The notes: generated by a model not told the origin, from the sequence alone. A stretch of DNA of 64,000 nucleotides from an uncultured Catenibacterium sp. (GCF_900540665.1 NZ_UQGV01000001.1:1-64000); one strand, 5' to 3'. Shown: positions 46,293-55,033, counted from the stretch's first letter. Numbers and translations are program-made.

Positions 46293-47408
46293 ATGACTTA
46301 TTTTGGAGAACATACGCCAAAGCTTGGTTTTGGTATGATGCGCTTACCACGCACTAATGGACAGATTGATATTGAAGAAACAAAGACGATGGTGGATGCC
46401 TTTATGGATGCTGGATTGACTTATTTTGATACAGCATATGTCTATGAAGGTTCAGAGGAAGCAACTAGAATTGCGCTTGTAGAACGTTACCCTCGTGATT
46501 CCTATACTTTGGCTTCTAAGATCAATGCAAAGATGATGTGTCATGATGAAGAAAGCTGTCAGGCACAATTAAAGGTCAGCTTAGAAAGAACTGGTGCAGG
46601 ATATTTTGATTATTATCTTCTACATGCATTATCTGATGCCAATGTTGCTTTGTATGATCAATATCATATATGGGACTTTGTGAAGGATGCAAAAGAAAAA
46701 GGGTTGATCCAACATTATGGTTTCTCTTTCCATGGGACACCACAATTATTAGATGATTTACTCACTAAACATCCTGATGTAGAATTTGTACAGTTACAAT
46801 TAAATTATGCAGACTGGGAAAATCCTGCTATTACATCTCGTGCTAATTATGAAATTGCGAGAAAGCATAAGAAATCTATTGTTGTTATGGAACCTATTAA
46901 GGGTGGGACATTGGCTACTCCTCCCGATTCAGTAAGAGATATTCTATATAATGCGAATCCTCATATGTCCATTGCATCATGGGCTGTACGTTATGTGGCA
47001 TCACTTGATGGGATCATTACAGTATTAAGTGGTATGAGTACAATGGAACAGGTATTAGATAATATTTCTTATATGAAGGACTTTAAGCCTTTAAGTGAAG
47101 AAGAACAGAATACAATTAAAGAAGCACAAAAAGCATTGGATGCGATTGAGTCTATTCCTTGTACAGCATGTCGTTATTGTACACCAGGCTGCCCTATGGG
47201 TATTGAAATCCCTGATATCTTCAAGGCGATGAACTGGTATAAGATTTATGGCATGAAGGATAAAGCAAAGAATCGCTATGAAGGTATTATAGAAAAGAGT
47301 GCGAAAGCATCTGAGTGTATAGGATGTGGTCAATGTGAGGGTGTCTGTCCACAGCAGTTATCTATCATCAAATATTTAAAAGAATGTGCTGATCTATTAG
47401 AGGAGTGA
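46293..47408 (+). CDS. Aldo/keto reductase with C-terminal 4Fe-4S domain
   Basis: 371 residues. The AKR barrel has FGMMRLPRTNG, FDTAYVYEGSEEA with catalytic Asp and Tyr, ASKINAKMM with Lys and YYLLHALSD with His. The final 100 residues carry CTACRYCTPGCPMG and CIGCGQCEGVCP, two cysteine clusters fit for Fe-S centres. This fusion type is common in anaerobes; the substrate is unknown. Its stop overlaps the next gene region, and two thioredoxin-like lipoproteins follow. Confidence 0.9.
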   Translation: MTYFGEHTPKLGFGMMRLPRTNGQIDIEETKTMVDAFMDAGLTYFDTAYVYEGSEEATRIALVERYPRDSYTLASKINAKMMCHDEESCQAQLKVSLERTGAGYFDYYLLHALSDANVALYDQYHIWDFVKDAKEKGLIQHYGFSFHGTPQLLDDLLTKHPDVEFVQLQLNYADWENPAITSRANYEIARKHKKSIVVMEPIKGGTLATPPDSVRDILYNANPHMSIASWAVRYVASLDGIITVLSGMSTMEQVLDNISYMKDFKPLSEEEQNTIKEAQKALDAIESIPCTACRYCTPGCPMGIEIPDIFKAMNWYKIYGMKDKAKNRYEGIIEKSAKASECIGCGQCEGVCPQQLSIIKYLKECADLLEE

Positions 47409-47413
47409 TGTAT

Positions 47414-47836
47414 TTGAAAAAATGGGTAGTATGTCTATTAAGTTTATTATTAATAACAGGATGTACACAAAAAAAGGTTGAATTACCTCATCCTGTCACA
47501 ATTGAATTCTATTCAGTCAAGACATGTGCTGAATGTATCGCATTTAAGAAGAATGCGATTCCTTATTTAAAGAAACGTTATAAGAATATTTCTATCAAGA
47601 TGTACGATATGGATGATATGAAGACAACAGTCCATTATGACCAGGCAGTGAATTCGTTAAAGGATTTTGATGATGAATTTTATGGTTTAGGTCCATTTAT
47701 CTATGTAAAGGGTTATTTCGCATTATTAGGATATGAAACAGATGATGAAGAGATATTGGCAAAAGATATTGAACGCGTCGCTAATGGAAAGAAACCTACT
47801 CAAGATTTTAGTGATCGTAGGTTTATTGTTAAGTAG
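47414..47836 (+). CDS. Thioredoxin-like lipoprotein, CAEC type
   Basis: 140 residues from TTG 47414, 8 bases after AGGAG; ATG 47408 lies 2 bases from it. Signal peptide with lipobox LITGC near residue 16, so membrane-anchored outside the cell. EFYSVKTCAECIAFKKNAIPYL carries a CxxC in the thioredoxin position, and GLGPFIYVKGYFALLGY resembles the cis-Pro strand. Likely disulfide or redox function. It overlaps the next gene by 50 bp in another frame. Confidence 0.75.
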   Translation: MKKWVVCLLSLLLITGCTQKKVELPHPVTIEFYSVKTCAECIAFKKNAIPYLKKRYKNISIKMYDMDDMKTTVHYDQAVNSLKDFDDEFYGLGPFIYVKGYFALLGYETDDEEILAKDIERVANGKKPTQDFSDRRFIVK

Positions 47837-48149
47837 TACATCATGTAAAAAGAATGTATATTCTGTAAAAGTCTATGGACTTAAGTCTTGTGGAAATTGT
47901 AGAATATTAATAGACGATTTCAAGGATGATGAAAATATCCAGCTGCATATGATTGATATTGATACACATATTTTAGCCTACAAGAAAGATATCGCATTAT
48001 ATGTTGGTTTGAGTGATAACCAGGCACCTGTCATAATGACAGATTCATTTGCGAAAGCAGGCTATTCAAGTAAAGATTATAAAGTACTCAAGGATGCAAT
48101 CATATCAGGTAAGAAACCAGATCTAAAAAATTATTATAAAAGGAGATAG
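47787..48149 (+). CDS. Thioredoxin-like lipoprotein, CGNC type
   Basis: 120 residues from ATG 47787, inside the end of the previous gene; no clear SD, so translational coupling is likely. Lipobox SSTSC near residue 20, then VYGLKSCGNCRILIDDF with a thioredoxin-type CxxC and QAPVIMTDSFAKAGY as the cis-Pro region. The start could lie elsewhere in the overlap. Two adjacent redox lipoproteins behind an Fe-S oxidoreductase suggest a shared extracytoplasmic electron-relay or folding role; this is inference. Confidence 0.65.
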   Translation, partial: ERNLLKILVIVGLLLSSTSCKKNVYSVKVYGLKSCGNCRILIDDFKDDENIQLHMIDIDTHILAYKKDIALYVGLSDNQAPVIMTDSFAKAGYSSKDYKVLKDAIISGKKPDLKNYYKRR

Positions 48150-48153
48150 AATT

Positions 48154-48858
48154 ATGGCAACACCACATAATGAAGCAAAAAAAGGTGATATCGCAAAAAC
48201 AGTCTTAATGCCAGGAGACCCATTACGAGCAAAATATCTGGCAGAAACATATCTAGAAGATGTCGTACAGTTTAATGCTGTAAGAAACATGTTTGGATAT
48301 ACAGGAACTTATAAAGGAAAGAAGATTTCTATTATGGGTTCAGGAATGGGTATGCCTTCTATCGGTATCTATTCTTATGAATTATTTACACAATATGATG
48401 TAGAAAACATTATCCGTATTGGTAGTGCAGGTTCTATGCAGAAGGATGTTCATATTAGAGATGTCATTATTGCACAGGGATCATGTACAGACTCTAACTT
48501 TGCACACCAATATGAATTACCAGGCACTTTCTCAGCTATTTCTTCTTATTCATTACTAGAAAAAGCTGTAACACTTGCAAAAGAAAAGAAGATCAACTAT
48601 CACGTAGGTAATGTCTTAGCATCTGATATTTTCTATCATGCAGATACAACTTCTGTAGAAAAATGGTCTAGAATGGGTGTTCTTGCAGTAGAAATGGAAT
48701 CTTATGCATTATTTGCGACAGCTGCTTATTTAGGTAAGAACGCTCTCACATTACTTACAATCTCTGATTCTTTAGTAAATGATGAACCAGAAACTACTGC
48801 CGAAGAAAGAGAAAAAACATTTACTGCAATGATGGAAGTCGCATTGGAGATTGCTTAA
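48154..48858 (+). CDS. deoD: Purine nucleoside phosphorylase, DeoD type
   Basis: 234 residues. TPHNEAKKGDIAKTVLMPGD at the start, RNMFGYTGTYKG, GSGMGMPSIGIYSYEL near residue 65, the active-site Met-Glu in VEMESYALFATAAY near residue 178 and SDSLVNDE near residue 203. Hexameric enzyme that phosphorolyses purine nucleosides. SD AAAGGAG precedes ATG 48154; one-base overlap with the next gene. Confidence 0.96.
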   Translation: MATPHNEAKKGDIAKTVLMPGDPLRAKYLAETYLEDVVQFNAVRNMFGYTGTYKGKKISIMGSGMGMPSIGIYSYELFTQYDVENIIRIGSAGSMQKDVHIRDVIIAQGSCTDSNFAHQYELPGTFSAISSYSLLEKAVTLAKEKKINYHVGNVLASDIFYHADTTSVEKWSRMGVLAVEMESYALFATAAYLGKNALTLLTISDSLVNDEPETTAEEREKTFTAMMEVALEIA

Positions 48859-49469
48859 TGAAACAGAAGTGTGCATTTTTTGATTTTGATTATACAATAG
48901 CCCATGGTGATTCTATTAAGAAGCTATTGTCATATACTTTAAAGAAATATCCTTTATCAGTGTTCCGTTTTCTTCCGCTTATTCCTTATGGAATTGGATA
49001 TGTTTTACATATCTGTTCAATGGAAGCGATGAAATCATGGGTTCATTTTCCTTTAGATCTTCTTACTGAAGAAGAAATCAAGGAGTGTTATGAAAAGGAT
49101 ATCGTTCCAAGTTATTATCCTCATATGGTTGAAGAAATGAAGAAAAGACAGGAAGAAGGATGTCTTGTATTTCTGGTCACTGCAAGTGCAGAAGCGTATA
49201 TGCGTTTTAATACACTTCCTTGTGACGAGTTAATGGGAACAAAAACTAGAATGAAGGATGGACACTATACATCTCATATTATTGGCGAGAACTGCAAGGG
49301 CAAGGCCAAGGTTGCTAGAATTAATCAGTATATGAAGGAACATGGTCTAGAAATAGATTATGATCATTCTTATGGTTATTCTGATTCTAATTCAGATCTG
49401 CCAATGTTGGAATTATGCCGTTATCGTTATCGCGTTGATAGAAAAGATGGTCATTTAACAGACTTTTAA
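48858..49469 (+). CDS. HAD-IB family phosphatase
   Basis: 203 residues. Motif I FFDFDYTIAHGDS near residue 7, motif II FLVTASAEAYM near residue 110, and motif IV GYSDSNSDLPML near residue 172. The HAD-IB (SerB/PSPase-like) subfamily acts on phosphoserine-type or lipid phosphates; the substrate is not known. Start overlaps the deoD stop (TAATG). Confidence 0.88.
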   Translation: MKQKCAFFDFDYTIAHGDSIKKLLSYTLKKYPLSVFRFLPLIPYGIGYVLHICSMEAMKSWVHFPLDLLTEEEIKECYEKDIVPSYYPHMVEEMKKRQEEGCLVFLVTASAEAYMRFNTLPCDELMGTKTRMKDGHYTSHIIGENCKGKAKVARINQYMKEHGLEIDYDHSYGYSDSNSDLPMLELCRYRYRVDRKDGHLTDF

Positions 49470-49492
49470 GCAGCACATAAGTGCTGCTTTTT
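49468..49492 (+). terminator. Intrinsic terminator
   Basis: AAGCAGCAC / GTGCTGCTT stem, ATAA loop, T5; overlaps the stop codon. Confidence 0.82.
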
Positions 49493-49558
49493 CAAACAGT
49501 TCTTGAAAAGTATAAATGTCTAGTTTATACTTTTTATTTAAGAAAAGAGGAATATAAA

Positions 49559-50635
49559 ATGACACGTTATCGTGATACGTATGCTAAAGTGCGTTTAGAT
49601 TATATTAAAGAAAATGTAGAAACATTATATGCTAAAACAAAAAAGCCTATGGTAGCCATCATTAAAGCAAATGCTTATGGACATGGTTATAAGGAAGTTG
49701 CTTCTATTTTAAAGGATGAACCAATTATTCAGATGTTTGCAGTGGCTACCTTAAAAGAAGCAGTAGACTTAAGAAATTTAGGTGTAAAACAGGATATTTT
49801 AGTACTAGGTGCAGTGCCATTAGAAGACTTAGATATTGCGATTGAGAAGAATATCAGTCTTGCTTTATTCTCATTTGATTACTTAAATAAGATTAATGAA
49901 ATGCATCATTATGATGCACCTGTTAAAGTTCATTTAAGTATCGATTCAGGCATGAATAGAATTGGTTTTAAAACAGAAAAAGAATTTGAACAGGCTATGG
50001 AAATGATTGATCCTGCAAAGATTGATGTAGAAGGTATTTTCACTCATTTTGCGACAGCAGATGATTTCTCACAGGATGATGAATATGAAAAGCAGCTGGC
50101 TTTATTTAAGTCTATTGTAGGTAATAAACGTTTTAAGTATGTTCATTGTGATAACTCTGCCGCTATGATGTTCCATCATTCTGACTTTGGTAACTTAACA
50201 CGTATCGGTATTGCCATGTATGGTGTAGATCCACGTGGTGAAGAAAATAAAGATTTAAAACAAGTAATGAGTCTTTATACTAAAGTTGCAATGGTTAAAG
50301 TTGTACCTAAAGGTGAAAAGATTGGTTATGGTATGACTTATACAGCTGATGAAGATCAATATATCGCGACTTTACCAATAGGTTATGCTGATGGATTTAC
50401 ACGTGCAAATCAGGGTAGAGAAGTTTATATCAATGGCCACTACTATCCTGTTGTAGGAAGAGTATGCATGGATCAGTGTATGGTGAAGGTAGATGGGAAT
50501 GTAAAACCTGGCGATGATGTAGAAATCTTTGGAGAACATATCTCACTCGCAAAGATGGCTAAGGAAATTAATACAATCCCTTATGAAATCATTTGCCTCA
50601 TTTCACCAAGAGTGGAGAGAATATATGAAAAGTAG
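49559..50635 (+). CDS. alr: Alanine racemase
   Basis: 358 residues from ATG 49559 (AAGAGGAAT). PLP lysine in AIIKANAYGHGYKEV near residue 37, the pyridine-ring region LTRIGIAMYGVDPR near residue 215, the catalytic Tyr in KIGYGMTYTAD near residue 260 and YADGFTRANQG near residue 283. Supplies D-Ala for the cell wall. It overlaps the small zinc-ribbon membrane gene by 11 bp. Confidence 0.96.
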   Translation: MTRYRDTYAKVRLDYIKENVETLYAKTKKPMVAIIKANAYGHGYKEVASILKDEPIIQMFAVATLKEAVDLRNLGVKQDILVLGAVPLEDLDIAIEKNISLALFSFDYLNKINEMHHYDAPVKVHLSIDSGMNRIGFKTEKEFEQAMEMIDPAKIDVEGIFTHFATADDFSQDDEYEKQLALFKSIVGNKRFKYVHCDNSAAMMFHHSDFGNLTRIGIAMYGVDPRGEENKDLKQVMSLYTKVAMVKVVPKGEKIGYGMTYTADEDQYIATLPIGYADGFTRANQGREVYINGHYYPVVGRVCMDQCMVKVDGNVKPGDDVEIFGEHISLAKMAKEINTIPYEIICLISPRVERIYEK

Positions 50636-50942
50636 AAATCAATATGCAAAAACAATTAGAAGAATAGAAATTGGTTCTAACTTCTTACTTATTATTGGTA
50701 TATTAGTCAGCTTCTTTATGTCATGGGGTTTACTTGGAACTATTGGGACTGTTATGCTTTATATCTTACTTATGGCTTATAACTTTAAATTGATGAAAAG
50801 ATGTCGCTGTGATTCATGTGGACATGTAGATGTCTTTACAAAGTCTAGAAGCTTTGTGACAGGTGTAGAAAAGAGATGTCCTCATTGTAACCATAAGTTA
50901 AAAAGTGATGTACCAGTTGATGAAATAGAGTTCAAGAAGTAA
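50625..50942 (+). CDS. Two-TM zinc-ribbon protein, unknown
   Basis: 105 residues from ATG 50625 (GGAGAGAAT). Two adjacent membrane segments (about 16-35 and 40-58), then a zinc ribbon RCRCDSCGHVDVF and RCPHCNHKL. Basic N-terminus. No known family. Coupled to alr. Confidence 0.6.
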   Translation: MKSRNQYAKTIRRIEIGSNFLLIIGILVSFFMSWGLLGTIGTVMLYILLMAYNFKLMKRCRCDSCGHVDVFTKSRSFVTGVEKRCPHCNHKLKSDVPVDEIEFKK

Positions 50943-50976
50943 AAAGATGTCAGCTTTAACGGCTGACATCTTTATT
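50941..50976. terminator. Bidirectional terminator
   Basis: AAAGATGTCAGC / GCTGACATCTTT perfect 12-bp stem between alr's partner and the convergent recombinase gene. Confidence 0.82.
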
Positions 50977-51561
50977 ATATCTTTTTGCAAGTCTCTGAAA
51001 TGTGGTATGACTTATTTCCAGCATTCTTCCTGCTTCTCTTAAACTAATTAAATTATTTTCCCAAAGCTGATAAATGGAATCAAAATTCTCTGGAATATCC
51101 ATAACTGGTCTACCAAACTTAACACCTTTTTCTTTTGCGATTCTAATGCCTTCGGCTTGTCTTTGTCTAATGTTTTCTCTTTCTATCTGGGCAACATAGG
51201 ACAATATCTGTAATACAAGATCTGCAATAAACTTTCCTGTCAAGCCATTGATCTTATTTCTTGTATCAAGAAGTGGTAGATCTAATACACTCACATCCAC
51301 ATCCTTATCTTTTGTGAGTATTCTCCATTGTTCGATAATCTCTTCATAATTTCTACCAAGTCGATCAATAGACTTAATATACACTTCATCACCGGCTTTC
51401 AGCTTTCTTAACATCTTCTTATAATTCTTACGTTCAAAATCCTTACCTGACTGCTTATCAATAAACATCTTACTCTTATCAATACCAGCCTCTTTCATTG
51501 CTTCTACCTGTCTATCAATATTCTGGTCTTTAGTAGAAACTCTAATATAAGCATATTTCAT
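50956..51561 (-). CDS. Serine recombinase (resolvase/invertase type)
   Basis: 201 residues. AYIRVSTKDQNIDRQ has the nucleophilic Ser near residue 9, YIKSIDRLGRNYEEI the conserved Arg pair near residue 67, and IERENIRQRQAEGIRIAK the E helix. A C-terminal HTH follows (ISLREAGRMLEISHTTFQRL). The short form matches Tn3/IS607-type resolvases or plasmid invertases rather than large phage integrases. It has no transposase partner here; SD GGAGGTAC precedes ATG 51561. Possibly stranded mobile DNA, near the TnpB relic. Confidence 0.9.
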   Translation of the reverse strand: MKYAYIRVSTKDQNIDRQVEAMKEAGIDKSKMFIDKQSGKDFERKNYKKMLRKLKAGDEVYIKSIDRLGRNYEEIIEQWRILTKDKDVDVSVLDLPLLDTRNKINGLTGKFIADLVLQILSYVAQIERENIRQRQAEGIRIAKEKGVKFGRPVMDIPENFDSIYQLWENNLISLREAGRMLEISHTTFQRLAKRYNKDVSR

Positions 51562-51635
51562 ATCCGTACCTCCATTAATTATGGAGATTATACAAAATAT
51601 AAAGTTCTTATATATATTAACAAAAAACTTTACAA

Positions 51636-51664
51636 GTAAAAAGATTGCCTTTTGGGCAATCTCT
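51636..51664 (-). terminator. Intrinsic terminator
   Basis: AGATTGCC / GGCAATCT stem followed leftwards by TTTTT; ends the thioredoxin-like gene. Confidence 0.75.
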
Positions 51665-51665
51665 T

Positions 51666-52088
51666 TTATAGGTTTGCATTAATAAAATCTTTGAAATAAT
51701 AGTACTGTAGAGCACCAGGATACTTAGCAGTTACTTTACCATCTTTTATAATGAATGTGCAAGGTGTAGAGACATTGACGTTCAATTTCTTAGTTAGGTA
51801 ATCACTAGACTTTCCTTTTGTATCAACATAATAAAGCTTATTTTTTCTATTCTTTGTCTGGTAAGTTGTCATAACTTCCTGGAAAGATTTCATTGTATTA
51901 TCAGAACTATCACCTGCAACAAGAATAAAGCTATCTTTATTTTCAATCTTCTGTTCAAACTTTGTGCTTGATAAAGTTGTATAAGTTGCATATGTTGCCT
52001 GACGATAAATGAATAAGCCAAGGAAAACAACAAGTACTAATCCAAAAACACTGATTTCACGTGCAAATTTTTTGATAAAATCTTTCAT
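51666..52088 (-). CDS. Membrane-anchored thioredoxin-like protein without CxxC
   Basis: 140 residues. One N-terminal membrane helix (about 13-29), then a thioredoxin-like fold: FILVAGDSSDNTMKSFQEVM where CxxC would be, YYVDTKGKSSDYLTKKLNV, and VSTPCTFIIKDGKVTAKYPG with the cis-Pro. No redox cysteines remain in the usual place. It resembles the accessory proteins near bacteriocin or cell-wall genes. A GGAGG lies 13 bases before ATG 52088. Confidence 0.65.
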   Translation of the reverse strand: MKDFIKKFAREISVFGLVLVVFLGLFIYRQATYATYTTLSSTKFEQKIENKDSFILVAGDSSDNTMKSFQEVMTTYQTKNRKNKLYYVDTKGKSSDYLTKKLNVNVSTPCTFIIKDGKVTAKYPGALQYYYFKDFINANL

Positions 52089-52242
52089 CGTTCTTGTACG
52101 CCTCCGTTTAAATATTGTATCAAATTCTACCTTCTATGACAATATCTTATTGTTTCACTTTGGTATATAAGAATGTTATAAATTAGTGGCGAAAAACCCA
52201 TAGGCTTGACTATGGGATGAAAGCCACATAATTTTTACTTGA

Positions 52243-52650
52243 GTTAAGCATAAGGGTAAGTTTAATAAGAAAAAACGTTTTGGCAGGTCTATAAAGAATA
52301 GATGCCCTTCTGGGTTTCAGGCTACTGTAGAAGAAAAGTTCAAGACCACAGGTGGTACATATATAGAAGTGCCTAATGATTATAGAGCATCACAATATGA
52401 CCATACAGCAGATGAATACATAAAGAAAAAATTATCTGACAGGATGTATCATCTATCAGATGGAACTCTAGTACAAAGAGACTGGTATTCATCATTTCTG
52501 CTGTACTGCTATGATTACAGGACTAAGAATATAGATAGAGACAGATGTATTTCAGAATTTGAAAAGTGTTACAGTAAGGAAGAAGCCTTAATTAAAAGAA
52601 TTAAGATTAATAGAATCAAAGTATTGAATAGTGGAATCAAAATAGTATAA
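52243..52650 (+). pseudogene. TnpB (OrfB) C-terminal remnant
   Basis: Open from the stop at 52240 to TAA 52650, about 135 codons of a protein usually near 400. KKRFGRSIKNRCPSGF, GGTYIEVP, DYRASQYDHTADEYIKK, LSDGTLVQRDWYSSFLLYC and IKVLNSGIKIV match the end of IS605-type TnpB. QRD in VQRDWYS is the last RuvC Asp; the earlier catalytic D and E are lost. A GTG-initiated product from 52369 could be made but would have no nuclease site. Confidence 0.85.
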
Positions 52651-52855
52651 AATAAACATCAGGGAGATTGATTATACTTCCATATCGTAAGATAGAAATT
52701 TACCGTTAATGTGGTCGTTGGACTGCTTGGTAATAAAAGTTCTTACTTAAATAGATTTACACTTGTATTCCAAAGTCTGAAAATGATGTACGATTATAAG
52801 CTAAACTTGACAGTAAGAACCCCACGGGCTTGCCCGTGGGAGTAGTCAGTACACA
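52651..52855 (+). ncRNA. Possible omega-RNA / right-end relic of the TnpB element
   Basis: The 200 bp between the TnpB stop and the right-end hairpin is where IS605 elements encode the TnpB guide RNA scaffold. It has no open frame and contains GTAAGAACCCCACGG next to the 52821 hairpin, the conserved end. Whether it is transcribed or folded is unknown, and its nuclease is lost. Confidence 0.4.
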
Positions 52856-52865
52856 TAAGTAATAA

Positions 52866-52908
52866 AAATACGGTTCACTTCAAAAGAAGTGTGAACCGTA
52901 TTTTTTTT
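52866..52908. terminator. Strong hairpin after the TnpB relic
   Basis: ACGGTTCAC...GTGAACCGT with TTC/GAA extension and AAAA loop, followed by T8; could stop rightward reads from the relic and leftward reads from the YebC gene. Confidence 0.75.
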
Positions 52909-52920
52909 GTTATCATAAGA

Positions 52921-52946
52921 AAAAAAGAATAGCTCTCGCTATTCTT
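52921..52946 (-). terminator. yebC terminator
   Basis: AAGAATAGC / GCTATTCTT with TCTC loop, then leftward T run; the stop codon is in the hairpin. Confidence 0.75.
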
Positions 52947-53679
52947 CTTCACCATCATCATAGTTTGAAACGTTGTGATAAACCTGGTCAACATCATCAC
53001 AGTCATTAAGAAGATTCATTAATCTTTCGAATAATACCATATCTTCACCTTCAAGTTCAACTGTTTCCTGTGGTTTAGTCTGGATTTCATCAACATCAAA
53101 TTCAACATCAGGAAGCTTGTTTTCAATAGCTGTCTTGATTGCATTGTAATCAGTTGGTTCACCAGTAATCTTTAAGCTGCCATCTTCTAAAGTAACGATA
53201 TCTTTAGGATCAACTTCGCCTTCGATTAATGCATCAATTGCAGTTTCTTCATCCATTCCTTTGAACTGAACAACAGATTCTACATCATATAAATAAGATA
53301 CTGAACCTTCAGCACCAAGCTTAGCTTTTGATTTAGTGAATGCAGGACGTACCTGTGAAATAGTACGGTTGATGTTATCTGTTAAACATTTAACGATAAC
53401 AGTTGATCCTGAAGGACCAAAACCTTCAAACTGTACACTTTCATAATCTTCTACAGCACCGTTCTTAACTTTATCAATCGCACGCTTGATAACGTCTCCA
53501 GGAACCTGATCTTTCTTTGCTTTTTCAATTAATCTTCTAAGGCTTAGATTACCGTCCGGTTCAGGGCCGCCTGCCTTCGCTGCTAAATAGATTTCTTTAC
53601 CATAGTAAGAATAAAGTTTAGTTTTCTTAGCAGCAGTCTTTGCCATTGCGGCTTTACGTACTTCATGAGCTCTACCCAT
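52939..53679 (-). CDS. YebC/PmpR (TACO1) family protein, YeeN type
   Basis: 246 residues. The N-terminus MGRAHEVRKAAMAKTAAKKT and YYGKEIYLAAKAGGPEPDGN mark the YeeN branch. PGDVIKRAIDKVKNG, YEGFGP-like FEGFGPSGSTVIVK, NINRTISQVR and GSVSYLYD follow. TACO1-type proteins aid translation of proline-rich stretches or act as regulators. Monocistronic; SD AAGGAGGA before ATG 53679. Confidence 0.9.
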   Translation of the reverse strand: MGRAHEVRKAAMAKTAAKKTKLYSYYGKEIYLAAKAGGPEPDGNLSLRRLIEKAKKDQVPGDVIKRAIDKVKNGAVEDYESVQFEGFGPSGSTVIVKCLTDNINRTISQVRPAFTKSKAKLGAEGSVSYLYDVESVVQFKGMDEETAIDALIEGEVDPKDIVTLEDGSLKITGEPTDYNAIKTAIENKLPDVEFDVDEIQTKPQETVELEGEDMVLFERLMNLLNDCDDVDQVYHNVSNYDDGEEE

Positions 53680-53796
53680 AATCTAATTCCTCCTTGTAAA
53701 TTTCCTTACACATTATAAACACAAAGGCTAATTATTTCAATAAAGAATTGGAAAATACACTGGAAATGCATTACTATTGTATCGAGGTGTATAAAA

Positions 53797-54909
53797 ATGA
53801 AAAAGAAAATGATTATTATTGGGGGAGGTATATCAGGTATATATCTTTCTATTTTATTAAAAAAATATCTAGATATCGATGTTGTTGTACTAGAAGCTAA
53901 TGACAAGCCATTAAAGAAGCTTCTTGCGACAGGGAATGGTCGCTGTAATCTTTCTAACAAGGATCTAGATAAGTCACATTATGATGGAGAAGCCAAACCA
54001 TGGGTGAGTGATATTATTCATCACTTTGATATTGTGGAAGCTTTAAAAGATATTGGACTTTATACAAAATATATGGGCAATCTCTTATATCCTTATAGTG
54101 AATCAGCCAAAGCTGTTCAAACGTTATTCTTAAATAGAGCAGAAGAATATGGTGTGAAAATAATCTGTGAGGAAGAAGTCTTGTCTATTAAAAAGAATAA
54201 GCATGGTTATTTAATACATGCCATCAATAAGGATTATCAAGCAGATTATGTCACTATCTCTTGTGGAACACCTGCTGGCAAGTTATCTGGCATGAAAGAT
54301 AGAAGAACACTTTTTAACTCTCTAGAAGTGGATTATCGTCCTATGAGACCTACTATTACTCAGTTGATAACTGAACCTGCTTATAAGAAATTAAAGGGTG
54401 TCAGAATGAAAGGAGAATTTACTTTAAAAGGGCATAAAGAAAAAGGTGAACTTCTTTTTACGGATTATGGCATCAGTGGGATTGCAGTAATGGTCTTAAG
54501 CCGTTATGCATGTCCTGGGGATAAAATTGTATGTGATTTCTATCCTGAATTTACTGATCAGGAACTACATTCAATTATTCGTACATTAAAAACAATGAAT
54601 GGTCCTTATGATGGTCTGGTTCATCCTAAATTAGTGCCAATAGTAGAAAATCAGAAGAACCCGGTCTCTTTCCTTAAACATCTAGAATTCACTGTTAAAG
54701 CTTTAAGAGGGGAAGAATTTGCCCAGGCAGATTGTGGAGGACTGATGATTTCCAATTTTGATAAATCCTTTGAATTTATTAACTACCCTCATCTTTATGC
54801 GACAGGTGAAATATTAGATATCACTGGGGATTGTGGTGGTTATAACATTCATTTTGCATTAGCAAGTGCTTATTCTGTATTTGAGGAAGTTTCAAAAACA
54901 ATACAATAA
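53797..54909 (+). CDS. NAD(P)/FAD-dependent oxidoreductase, HI0933/YhiN family
   Basis: 370 residues, somewhat shorter than the usual 390-420. FAD-binding IIGGGISGIYLSILLKKY at the N-terminus, then LLATGNGRCNLSN near residue 45 (family signature), and LYATGEILDITGDCGGYNIH near the C-terminus, the second dinucleotide-fold motif. The biochemical role of the family is not settled. SD CGAGGTG; divergent from the YebC gene. Confidence 0.87.
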   Translation: MKKKMIIIGGGISGIYLSILLKKYLDIDVVVLEANDKPLKKLLATGNGRCNLSNKDLDKSHYDGEAKPWVSDIIHHFDIVEALKDIGLYTKYMGNLLYPYSESAKAVQTLFLNRAEEYGVKIICEEEVLSIKKNKHGYLIHAINKDYQADYVTISCGTPAGKLSGMKDRRTLFNSLEVDYRPMRPTITQLITEPAYKKLKGVRMKGEFTLKGHKEKGELLFTDYGISGIAVMVLSRYACPGDKIVCDFYPEFTDQELHSIIRTLKTMNGPYDGLVHPKLVPIVENQKNPVSFLKHLEFTVKALRGEEFAQADCGGLMISNFDKSFEFINYPHLYATGEILDITGDCGGYNIHFALASAYSVFEEVSKTIQ

Positions 54910-54974
54910 ATTAGGAAAAAGGTAAATAAAATCAAATATATTTGTTTTGGTATAAAAAAGGTGACGAAATTATA

Positions 54975-55002
54975 TTGACAAACCCAAATGAGATTGTATA
55001 AT
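54975..55002 (+). promoter_or_regulatory. Sigma-A promoter of the liv operon
   Basis: Consensus TTGACA at 54975-54980 and TATAAT at 54997-55002 with a 16-bp spacer, 32 bp before the binding-protein gene. No CodY box was recognised. Confidence 0.8.
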
Positions 55003-55033
55003 AAGGGACATATACAAATTGGAGGGATAATGT

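Larger units (their letters stand above)
52186..52855 (+). mobile_element. Decayed IS200/IS605-family element (TnpB remnant with both end hairpins)
   Basis: Left side: GTGGC...GCCAC encloses the hairpin CCCATAG / CTATGGG at 52197-52216. Right side: CCCACGGGC / GCCCGTGGG at 52821-52840, the typical right-end hairpin. Between them lies a C-terminal TnpB fragment and a right-end segment that in intact elements gives the omega-RNA. No tnpA and no N-terminal TnpB remain, so it is immobile by itself. Confidence 0.8.

Noticed and set aside
47091..47333. 80-codon leftward frame over the Fe-S end of the aldo/keto reductase
   Set aside because: Cys-rich only because it is the complement of the clustered cysteine codons; no SD.
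50956..52855. Prophage or integrative element spanning the recombinase and TnpB relic
   Set aside because: No structural, replication or integrase genes and no flanking att repeats; the intervening gene is an ordinary chromosomal type.
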